A DNA stretch of 12,305 nucleotides from Anaerolineales bacterium UBA6131 (GTDB lineage Bacteria; Chloroflexota; Anaerolineae; UBA2200): NCBI GenBank assembly GCA_002435875.1, contig DIVN01000038.1:4275-16579 (forward strand). The letters are read 5' to 3'. Below, in pieces: positions 6,352 to 12,305 of the stretch (positions are counted from its first letter, which is position 1; each line of letters opens with the position of its first letter). The position numbers and the translations under genes are program-made. Under the pieces are notes generated by a model, which worked only from the letters and a program-made list of their open reading frames with translations, ran no database searches and was not told where the DNA came from.

Positions 6352-8997
6352 GTGAACCCACAGTTGACAAGCAAGTTGAATGAGCGCCAACGCGGAAGGG
6401 CAGCCCTGTTCTTGCTGGTGCTGCTGGTGTTTGTGTTGTGGCGCGCAATGTCAGCAGGCGAGGCTGGCGCGCACATAGCTGCCGAGCCTGCTGCGGACTT
6501 GAAGCTGGCAAGTACGGCGCCAGGCGGGGCCTCCTACGAGCATTCGGACCCTCGGCGCACACCGGTACCGGACAGCCTGTACCCTTTTCCAGAGCAGCGG
6601 GTAGGCATTGCCTCCTTTCACTCTGAAAGTCTAGACCTGGCGCGGATCAACACCAGGTTCTACAAGCTCGAAGACCGCAACCCCTATCCCTGGGAAGCGG
6701 CCGTGGCGACCGATTTCATCACTGTGCTGCGCGTAGGACCAGAATACTACCTGCACGCGCCACGCGATTTTGACGGCACGTATTGGGACTGGGTGCGCAG
6801 TCTGATCGTAGCCAACCCGGGGCATACCTGGCTCATTGGCAACGAGCCCGAGAACCCCTGTCGAGGCAACCGGTCGTCTTTTGAGTATGCAGAGATCTAC
6901 CACGAGCTGTTCACTTTCATCAAGTCGGTGGACTCCACGGCAACGGTCGGGATCGGCGGCGTAGTCCTCCCTTCGGAGATGAGGCGCAGGTGGCTGGATC
7001 GCGTGCTGACCAACTATCAGAATCATTACGGCCTGCCCATGCCCATCGAAGTGTGGACGGTGCACGACCTGTTGCTTTCGGAGTCGGCCGGCCCGTGTGT
7101 GGATACCGGGCCCAACCCGTGCTACCCGAAAAAGGCGCAAAGCGGGGGCTATGTACCGCGCGAATTCTGGTGCGAGGATGGCAATCTGTACGACGAGCGC
7201 GAGCAGGTCGATTTTGCCGAGTTCCAGAGGCTGCTGATCGAGTTTCGTCAGTGGATGAAAGCACGTGGCTTTCGGGAGACACCCCTGTACGTCACGGAAA
7301 TGGGCGTCCTCGCCCCGATCGTCGAGAAGCCAGAAGGCCCCTTCCCTGAGGAGTGGATCTTCCAGTTCATGCACGATATCTTCGAGTGGCTGCGGACAGC
7401 GACGGATCCTGAGATTGGGTATCCCGCTGATGGTGATAGGCTGGTGCAGCGCTGGGTATGGTTCAGCCTCGAGCGCAGTGAGTTTAACGGTGCCCTCTTC
7501 GACGAGTGGACCTATCAGATTACGGACCTGGGAGTGAACTTTGGCAACTACCTGGCGCGCTTCCTGCCCAACCCGCAGAACCACATCTTCTTCTCCAAGG
7601 GGTGGTCAGGTTACGCTCAGGACACCGACGTGTGGATCAGCCCGCGCGAGGCGCGGCCGCACGCCTACACGGCGGAGATGATGGGTGACGGCAGCGGCCG
7701 TGTCCTGCTCAACTTTGACCTCAGCATGTTGCCGAGGAACGTTGAGGTCATCTCGGCGACGCTGACCATGTTCACCGCCGGTGGGCAGGCGACGGCAGAG
7801 ACCGCCGTGCACGCCTATGAGGTCAACAGGCCCTGGGATCTGGCCCTGGCTACGTGGACGCAGGCCAGCGACGGTGTGCCTTGGGAAGCGCCGGGCTGCG
7901 ACGGGGTTAATGACCGAGATGCGGTGCCGTTGGACAGCGTGACCATCGGAGGAGCCCAGGCCGCCCACAGCTGGAACATCACCTCGGCGGCACGTCGGTG
8001 GGTCGGGGATCCTGCCACGAACCATGGATTGCTCCTCGTCGCAGAGAGCGATTCGGCTACGAATTGGTGGTTCTACCTGGCAGATCAGCCCGAGCAGCCC
8101 CCTTATGACATGTTCCGATACAGGCCCAGACTGGATCTGAACGTGCAGTTGGCCCTCTTGCCTACGCCTACCCCTGGGCCCTCGGCTACCCCAACAGCAA
8201 CCCGCACGCGCACACCTACGCTCACGGCTCGCTACTCTGCCACACCGACTGCCACGGCCACGCCGGTGCCATGGGTTGTCTGTTTGCAGCAGAATTCGTC
8301 GCCCGAGGCAAGCTACGGTGGCGTGGCGGACACGTTCCTGGATGGTCAGGGGGACATGAACGCCAACTATGGCCAGTCTCCCGAGCTGCGCATCTACTAT
8401 GAGAGCCGGAAACGGGTACTATTGCGTTTTGAGCTGCAGGAGTACATACCTGCCAACGCCGTCGTGACCGGTGCACACCTTGACCTCTACACCACGGGCA
8501 ACTGGTATGCGGAGCGCACGACGCGCATCGGCGCATACGAGCTGCTGCGACCCTGGGATGAGAACTCGGCCACCTGGTATGCTCCGTCCACCGGTGAGCT
8601 ATGGCAGGTACCAGGCGCAGGAGAAGGGGATCGATCACTAAATCCGGTTGCCTCGACCATTCTGGAGAACCGCCTTGCCTGGCACCGTCTCGACAGTGCC
8701 CAGTTGATCGATCTCGCCCAACGCTGGGTGGACGAACCGGCCACAAACTACGGCCTGGTGTTGCTTACCATGCCGCGCGTGTCCGCGCAGGAGTGGATCT
8801 TGGCCTCGTCTCAGCATGTCGGCGATGTGCTCCTGCGGCCGCGTTTGTGCATCAGCCTGCAAGGGTCTGCGCCAGAGCCCACCCCGTCGAGCACCAGCAG
8901 TGCGACGCCAACCGTAAGCGCGACGTTGACTGCGAGCCACACGCCTACGATCACGCTGTCGAGTACGCTGACACCTGAGCCAAGCCACACCGCTTAG
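6352..8997 (+). CDS. Exported clan GH-A-like glycosidase with two DNRLRE (CBM96-like) domains; C-terminal tail cut off by TAG
   Basis: An 881-aa protein starting at GTG, with GGGAG (6340-6344) 7 nt upstream. A basic N-terminus and hydrophobic segment (18-30) form a signal peptide or anchor. Residues about 83-408 look like an (alpha/beta)8 glycoside hydrolase of clan GH-A. Glu165 in WLIGNEPEN fits the acid/base and Glu316 in LYVTEMGV the nucleophile, 151 residues apart, with VWTVHDL (234-240) between. Substrate is unknown. A first, N-terminally degenerate DNRLRE domain spans about 420-600 (VLLNFDLSMLP, WVGDPATNHGLLL). A Thr/Pro linker (603-640) and a second DNRLRE domain (about 643-836; ADTFLDG, RVLLRFEL, WVDEPATNYGLVLL) follow. 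These domains are thought to bind carbohydrate. The chain then ends within another Thr/Ser/Pro linker at TAG 8995. The same frame goes on to LYLPLILR and TGA at 9058, so the protein appears truncated by one amber codon. Confidence 0.8.
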   Translation: MNPQLTSKLNERQRGRAALFLLVLLVFVLWRAMSAGEAGAHIAAEPAADLKLASTAPGGASYEHSDPRRTPVPDSLYPFPEQRVGIASFHSESLDLARINTRFYKLEDRNPYPWEAAVATDFITVLRVGPEYYLHAPRDFDGTYWDWVRSLIVANPGHTWLIGNEPENPCRGNRSSFEYAEIYHELFTFIKSVDSTATVGIGGVVLPSEMRRRWLDRVLTNYQNHYGLPMPIEVWTVHDLLLSESAGPCVDTGPNPCYPKKAQSGGYVPREFWCEDGNLYDEREQVDFAEFQRLLIEFRQWMKARGFRETPLYVTEMGVLAPIVEKPEGPFPEEWIFQFMHDIFEWLRTATDPEIGYPADGDRLVQRWVWFSLERSEFNGALFDEWTYQITDLGVNFGNYLARFLPNPQNHIFFSKGWSGYAQDTDVWISPREARPHAYTAEMMGDGSGRVLLNFDLSMLPRNVEVISATLTMFTAGGQATAETAVHAYEVNRPWDLALATWTQASDGVPWEAPGCDGVNDRDAVPLDSVTIGGAQAAHSWNITSAARRWVGDPATNHGLLLVAESDSATNWWFYLADQPEQPPYDMFRYRPRLDLNVQLALLPTPTPGPSATPTATRTRTPTLTARYSATPTATATPVPWVVCLQQNSSPEASYGGVADTFLDGQGDMNANYGQSPELRIYYESRKRVLLRFELQEYIPANAVVTGAHLDLYTTGNWYAERTTRIGAYELLRPWDENSATWYAPSTGELWQVPGAGEGDRSLNPVASTILENRLAWHRLDSAQLIDLAQRWVDEPATNYGLVLLTMPRVSAQEWILASSQHVGDVLLRPRLCISLQGSAPEPTPSSTSSATPTVSATLTASHTPTITLSSTLTPEPSHTA
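8158..8271 (+). repeat. Thr/Pro-rich interdomain linker (residues 603-640)
   Basis: Low-complexity ACN/CCN codon run encoding repeats of Thr-Pro and Ala-Thr with scattered Arg, separating the two DNRLRE domains. Such linkers are flexible and probably glycosylated. At the DNA level the repeat is imperfect, so slippage would not be expected to be strong. Confidence 0.75.
8866..8994 (+). repeat. Thr/Ser/Pro-rich C-terminal linker (residues 839-881) ending at the TAG
   Basis: After the second DNRLRE domain the protein becomes pure Thr/Ser/Pro/Ala sequence. In this protein style such a linker normally leads to a further domain or short tail. Here it leads straight into the stop codon, which supports the view that something was lost after it. 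Confidence 0.7.
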
Positions 8998-9060
8998 GCA
9001 ACACTGGCACCCACCGGATCGCCAGGGCACCAGTTGTACCTACCGCTGATCTTGCGCTGA
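8998..9060 (+). pseudogene. In-frame continuation after the TAG, encoding a lost or readthrough HQLYLPLILR tail
   Basis: Immediately after TAG 8995-8997 the same frame stays open for 20 codons. It continues the Thr/Ala/Pro-type linker (ATLAPTGSPG) and ends HQLYLPLILR, then TGA at 9058-9060. The tail has the hydrophobic YLPL(I/V)(L/M)R pattern seen as IWLPMLFR at the end of the gene at 4812, after a similar linker. Frame, linker composition and tail position all fit one ancestral reading frame. A CAG-to-TAG (Gln to amber) change is the simplest cause, but readthrough or a base-call error is not excluded. Confidence 0.7.
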
Positions 9061-9116
9061 GCAGCATGCCTATCGACGAGAGTCTCGGCAGCGCTGACAA
9101 GGGGGCAAACGCACCC
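9061..9116 (+). other. Short spacer before the promoter of the 777-aa protein gene
   Basis: Nothing coding is supported. GGGGGCAAACGCACCC (9101-9116) contains the inverted pair GGGtGC/GCACCC-like bases around GCAAAC, but the stem is short and has no T-run, so I do not call a terminator. Confidence 0.3.
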
Positions 9117-9145
9117 TTGCACCGGGCTCCGCGTCATGATATGAT
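9117..9145 (+). promoter_or_regulatory. Sigma-70-type promoter for the four-repeat/DNRLRE gene
   Basis: The -35 box TTGCAC (9117-9122, four of six) is followed after exactly 17 bp by the -10 box TATGAT (9140-9145, five of six). Start of transcription would be near 9152, leaving a leader of about 100 nt. It shows that this gene can be expressed apart from the genes before it. Confidence 0.7.
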
Positions 9146-9165
9146 GAGAGTACAAGCCGATGCAA

Positions 9166-9211
9166 CGACGGCAGCGACTCAAACAGGTCAACGGCCTTGT
9201 CGCTGCGATCG
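9166..9211 (+). promoter_or_regulatory. Large leader stem-loop
   Basis: GCAGCGAC (9171-9178) pairs perfectly with GTCGCTGC (9199-9206). CGA/TCG at 9166-9168 and 9209-9211 extend it past a 2x2 internal loop. An inner stem AGGTC-AAC-GGCCT (9185-9197, one G-U) can form above a one-sided bulge. No T-run follows. This looks like a folded mRNA leader element of no family I can name. Confidence 0.5.
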
Positions 9212-9221
9212 TAACACGGGT

Positions 9222-9247
9222 GTCCTTCCGGGAACAGCTGAAAGGAC
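9222..9247 (+). promoter_or_regulatory. Hairpin that would mask the ribosome binding site
   Basis: GTCCTT (9222-9227) is exactly complementary to AAGGAC (9242-9247), which contains the Shine-Dalgarno AAAGGA (9241-9246) lying 7 nt before ATG 9254. Folding would hide the ribosome site inside a 6-bp stem with a 14-nt loop. This suggests translation controlled by an RNA switch, protein or temperature, though no trigger can be seen. Confidence 0.45.
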
Positions 9248-9253
9248 TCGCAC

Positions 9254-11587
9254 ATGTTCCTGCAAGTAAGGCTGATTAGGACAATTCTCTGCGGGGCGCT
9301 TTCCCTGGCCTTGGCGCCCTGGCCAACACGCGCGCAGGCACAGAATAGCTCCCCTGCTTTCCAGGATACTGCCCAAGATTGCCACGTGCGCTTGGCGTTG
9401 CCGGTGCTAGGCACGGTTGGGGCCACTCATGTAGAGGTGCAGACGACCATCTCCGTGCAGAACGTGGGTGACGCGCCAACGCAGGCAGTGCTTGTCGTGT
9501 GGGCATCTGGCCAAGGTTCGGCAGCAGTAAGCGACAAACCTCTGGCCGCGATCTGCAGCCCGACGATCAACCCGGGCGTGTCGTGGCAGATAGAGAGCGA
9601 TGCGATCCCCAGCGGTACGCGCTCCGGATTGCTGTACTCTGTCGATCCCATTGCTCTGCCTGAGGCTGGAGATGACGTGCAGGCGTGTCACCAGGCCTTT
9701 GCAGCCCTTGTCGCCGAGGGCGATGCCTGGCAGACACTGGATGAGGCATTTCAAGGCGGCACAGGCTGGCAAGGTCTGGACTGGGGCACTGGTCGCGGCC
9801 AACCCCTGGCGGTGCAGGTGCTCCGCGAGGCCATGGGCGCGGCAGGCGAAGCAAGTCTCAGCGCCGCCTACGCCGCAAGCTGTGCTGCGGATGACGGTTC
9901 CGGCGAGTACAGCTACTTTGCACCCCTGCTGGCCACACCTGGCGATGGTTTCTCGTCGCGTGTCTACGTGCAGAACGTCGGCGTGGATGAAGCCTCAATC
10001 GGCTTTGTGCTGCTTTCTCAGGACGAGTCGTCCGAAGCTGTGGAGTGCGATCGACAAGTGGTGGCCCCGGGCCACAGTGTGTCCTTCGTGGCGGCGGACT
10101 GCGTGGAAGGCGAGTTCACAGGTACTGTGCGCGTCAGCGCCGGGGTACCACTAGCCCTTGTCGTCGATCGTGTCGGAGACTCGGCGTTTACGAGCGAGTC
10201 GATCGGATCAGCACCACTCGCAGGGACAGACGCCGCGGTACAGGTGATCCAACTGCCTCTGCACCCAGAAGGGGATAAGGGTGCAGACAGCCTGCTCTTT
10301 GTGCAGAACCTGAAGGCAGACGGCCGGGCAAGCGTGTTGGTGCAGTGGCTGGACGAGGGGGGTGAGGCGCTGGTCTCGCTCAGTGAGCGGGTCGGGGCAG
10401 GCCGTCTGCGCACATGGCGCGTGCCGCTGCCAGCGGCTCCGCTAGAGGGGCGAGTTGTCGCTGTGCGGGTGCAGAGTCAGCCTCTGCAAAATGCCACCCC
10501 CGCACCATTGGCGGTGTACCTCGAGTCAGTTGCCTACGGGAGCGGTCCCGATTCCGCAACGCAGCAGGCCGTGGCGTTCTCGGGCACGGTGGGGCAAGGG
10601 AGTGACACTCGATGGGCCATCCCCCGGGTGTACTTGCGGGACGGTGGGAGGCACTCAACCCTCGTACTCCACAACGCCAACGCCAACCCAGGACACAGCA
10701 CCCTCACCATCGAATGGTTCAACGACCAAGGACAGTACGCCTCCACCCATGAACAGCTTGAGGCGGGCCAAACCAGGCTAGCGGAGCTGCCAGCTCCGCC
10801 GCCGACTGCTGCGGCCTGCCTGTCGGCCATTGTGCGTCAGGTCGATAGCACTCAGCGGCCGGACGATTGTGGGGCCAGTGCCGTCGTAGTTTACGTAGAG
10901 CAAATTGAGAGCAGCGGCGACGGGCGCAGCGCCGTGCGCGCGATGGCCATTCCTGCGCGGGCAACGGTCGATCTCCTGACGGACGTCGGCGGGTTGCGCG
11001 AGGGCCAAGACGCGCTGATGTCTTCCACCACGACCCACAAGTTGCAGGTCCAACAAGGCGTGGACGGCCGTGTCGAGGATACCTACCTGTCCAGCAGCGC
11101 TGAGGAGACCAACTACGCGACGGAAGCGCTGCTCCGCGTCGGCTACGGCCAGTGTTATGTCTCGTTATTACGCTTTGATCTCAGCGCCCTGCCCGGCAAC
11201 GCAGCCATTGAGACTGCCACGCTGGAGCTCTATGCCCGCGGGTGGAGCGGCGGCAACCTCAACTTGAGCGCCTTCGCGCTGCGACGGTCGGCGCAATTCA
11301 GCCGGGCTAGCTGGAACGAGGCTGCCCCGGCGATGCCCTGGGCCTCTCCCGGAGCGAGCGAGAGCGACGCTGATCGCGAGGGCGGGGCCGAGGCAGCTCT
11401 GTTGACCCACGGCGTCTCGCAATGGTATTCGTTCGATATCACGGGCGCAGTGCAGCGGTGGGCGGATGGGGCACCAAACTATGGACTGCTGGTGCAGGAC
11501 GAAGACTCGCGACACGCTTTCTTCTTCGCCAGCAGCGAGTGCAGCGATGCCTGGCAGAGGCCCAAGCTACTGATCACCTTCCGATAG
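9254..11587 (+). CDS. Exported protein with four beta-sandwich-like repeats and a C-terminal DNRLRE domain
   Basis: A 777-aa protein with a signal peptide (core 8-21, likely cut after Ala29 in TRAQA). Four related modules each open with a short hydrophobic-Pro strand and then a VQN-like strand: LALPVL...ISVQN (47-70), YFAPLL...VYVQN (221-241), IQLPLH...LFVQN (332-352) and WAIPRVYL...LVLHN (454-474). Each is followed by a hydrophobic strand and a loop of the kind APGHS, GAGR or EAGQT. An insert at about 136-215 (CHQAFAALVAEGDAW...QGGTGW) separates modules 1 and 2. The C-terminal DNRLRE domain (about 605-777) shows VEDTYLSSS, SLLRFDLSALPGN and WADGAPNYGLLV, and runs to the last residue with no Thr/Pro linker or YLPL tail. 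Likely a surface-binding or structural protein; no catalytic motif is visible. ATG 9254 has AAAGGA 7 nt upstream. Confidence 0.8.
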   Translation: MFLQVRLIRTILCGALSLALAPWPTRAQAQNSSPAFQDTAQDCHVRLALPVLGTVGATHVEVQTTISVQNVGDAPTQAVLVVWASGQGSAAVSDKPLAAICSPTINPGVSWQIESDAIPSGTRSGLLYSVDPIALPEAGDDVQACHQAFAALVAEGDAWQTLDEAFQGGTGWQGLDWGTGRGQPLAVQVLREAMGAAGEASLSAAYAASCAADDGSGEYSYFAPLLATPGDGFSSRVYVQNVGVDEASIGFVLLSQDESSEAVECDRQVVAPGHSVSFVAADCVEGEFTGTVRVSAGVPLALVVDRVGDSAFTSESIGSAPLAGTDAAVQVIQLPLHPEGDKGADSLLFVQNLKADGRASVLVQWLDEGGEALVSLSERVGAGRLRTWRVPLPAAPLEGRVVAVRVQSQPLQNATPAPLAVYLESVAYGSGPDSATQQAVAFSGTVGQGSDTRWAIPRVYLRDGGRHSTLVLHNANANPGHSTLTIEWFNDQGQYASTHEQLEAGQTRLAELPAPPPTAAACLSAIVRQVDSTQRPDDCGASAVVVYVEQIESSGDGRSAVRAMAIPARATVDLLTDVGGLREGQDALMSSTTTHKLQVQQGVDGRVEDTYLSSSAEETNYATEALLRVGYGQCYVSLLRFDLSALPGNAAIETATLELYARGWSGGNLNLSAFALRRSAQFSRASWNEAAPAMPWASPGASESDADREGGAEAALLTHGVSQWYSFDITGAVQRWADGAPNYGLLVQDEDSRHAFFFASSECSDAWQRPKLLITFR

Positions 11588-11657
11588 CATCTCCGCGAGT
11601 CCCTGCTGCGGACAAGAGCCTGGCGCGTGAGCCGGCCTGTCGCGTACGTCGCAGCTA
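11588..11657. other. Gap between convergent genes
   Basis: TCCGC near 11592 and GCGGA near 11609 can form a 5-bp stem, and GTCGC is repeated directly around GTAC. Neither is followed by a T-run on either strand, so I see no convincing intrinsic terminator despite the converging genes. Confidence 0.3.
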
Positions 11658-12305
11658 CTACCGTGCCATGTCCGACAGTCCTTGCAAGACGCGGTCGACC
11701 TCGGCTGCGGTATTGTAGAGTGCAAAGCCAATGCGCAGCAGTCCACCCTGGTCGAGCAATCCCAGCCTCTCCATCGGCGCTACGGCATAGTAGTGCCCTG
11801 GCCAGACAAAGACTCCCCGCTCACCCAGGCGTTCCGCCAACTGCTGAGGTGTCTGCCCGCGCAGGTTCACCGCGAAGGTCGGCGTACGTTCGTCGAGCTG
11901 GCGCAAATCAGTAATGCCGTACACCCTGGCGCCAGGAACTGCCGGAATGCCCTCCAGGAAGCGCTTGCTCAACTCCTGACCATGCGCCTGCACGGCCGCC
12001 ATCGCAGACTCCAGGCGCGCGCGGCGGCTCTCACCCTGGCCCAGCAAGGCCAGAAAGTCCACCGTGGCGGCCACGCCAGCGAGGCTCTCAAAGCTAGGAG
12101 TGCCTGTCTCCCACTTACCCGGTGGATGTGGTGACGATGGGCGCACCTTGTAGGCCTCTAGGCTTTCCAGCAGATCATACTTGCCAAACAGCACCCCGGT
12201 ATGGGGACCGAAGAACTTGTAGGCCGAGCACACGAGGAAATCGGCATCGACGGCCTGCAGGTCAACGAGCCCGTGCGGAACATAGTGCACCGCATCCACA
12301 TAGAC
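11658..12305 (-). CDS. Class-V aminotransferase, cysteine-desulfurase-like (C-terminal half; truncated by window edge)
   Basis: The minus-strand frame is open to the right edge (first codons GTC TAT GTG GAT), so the 215 visible residues are roughly the C-terminal half of a 400-aa PLP enzyme. VDAVHYVPHG carries the PLP-contacting Asp of fold type I. CSAYKFFGPH carries the Schiff-base lysine (residue 30 of the visible part). WETGTPSFE and LLRIGFALYNTAAEVDRVL are family landmarks, the latter with the carboxylate-binding Arg region. The pattern fits the cysteine-desulfurase-like VC1184-type group (TIGR01976). At the SufS active-site motif RTGHHCA this protein has WPGHYYA, so the sulfur-accepting Cys is Tyr and desulfurase activity is unlikely by the usual mechanism. 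Its substrate is unknown. It converges with the upstream envelope gene and is not part of that transcript. Confidence 0.85.
   Translation of the reverse strand, partial: VYVDAVHYVPHGLVDLQAVDADFLVCSAYKFFGPHTGVLFGKYDLLESLEAYKVRPSSPHPPGKWETGTPSFESLAGVAATVDFLALLGQGESRRARLESAMAAVQAHGQELSKRFLEGIPAVPGARVYGITDLRQLDERTPTFAVNLRGQTPQQLAERLGERGVFVWPGHYYAVAPMERLGLLDQGGLLRIGFALYNTAAEVDRVLQGLSDMAR

Noticed and set aside
8158..8271. Thr/Pro codon run as a tandem DNA repeat or CRISPR-like array
   Set aside because: The repetition is at the amino-acid level, with irregular codons and no constant repeat or spacer unit.
8995..8997. TAG as pyrrolysine or a reassigned sense codon
   Set aside because: TAG serves as the normal stop of lysC, thrC and the 777-aa gene here, and the protein is not a methylamine methyltransferase. 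Mutation or simple readthrough is more likely.
9066..9269. 67-aa open frame upstream of the 777-aa protein gene
   Set aside because: It covers the predicted promoter and leader structures, has no ribosome site, shows no family signature and runs into the true gene in another frame.

Overview
The window looks like chromosomal DNA of a high-GC member of the Chloroflexota (Anaerolineae/Caldilineae-like). This is an inference. It rests on secreted proteins with Thr-Pro linkers, SdrD-B/DUF11 and DNRLRE domains, a short (L/I)(Y/W)LP(L/M) C-terminal tail, and housekeeping genes of the types I recall from that phylum. I see no tRNA, rRNA, CRISPR array, insertion sequence or integrase.

Left part (2-4525, + strand): a tight aspartate-pathway operon. 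It holds the 3' part of a monofunctional aspartate kinase with ThrA-like ACT domains, an archaeal/fungal-type aspartate-semialdehyde dehydrogenase (overlapping the kinase gene by 8 bp), a plant-type threonine synthase (19 bp gap), and a creatininase-family metal-dependent amidohydrolase (40 bp gap). Kinase and dehydrogenase make aspartate semialdehyde, and threonine synthase makes threonine from O-phosphohomoserine. Homoserine dehydrogenase and homoserine kinase are not in the window. The job of the amidohydrolase is unknown.

Middle part (4526-11587, + strand): three exported cell-envelope proteins. A 286-bp gap ends in a near-consensus sigma-70 promoter (TTGACA-17-TAGAAT) and a structured leader. 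Then come a 469-aa SdrD-B plus double-DUF11 protein and, 130 bp on, an 881-aa protein with a clan GH-A-like (alpha/beta)8 glycosidase domain and two DNRLRE domains. After a second promoter (TTGCAC-17-TATGAT) and a leader with an RBS-masking hairpin comes a 777-aa protein with four beta-sandwich-like repeats and one DNRLRE domain. The most striking detail is at the end of the 881-aa gene. A TAG stop is followed in the same frame by 20 sense codons ending in LYLPLILR and then TGA, so the usual C-terminal tail has been cut off by one amber codon or is made only by readthrough.

Right edge (11658-12305, - strand): the C-terminal half of a class-V aminotransferase of the cysteine-desulfurase-like type, converging on the 777-aa gene. 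It has Tyr where SufS has its catalytic Cys.
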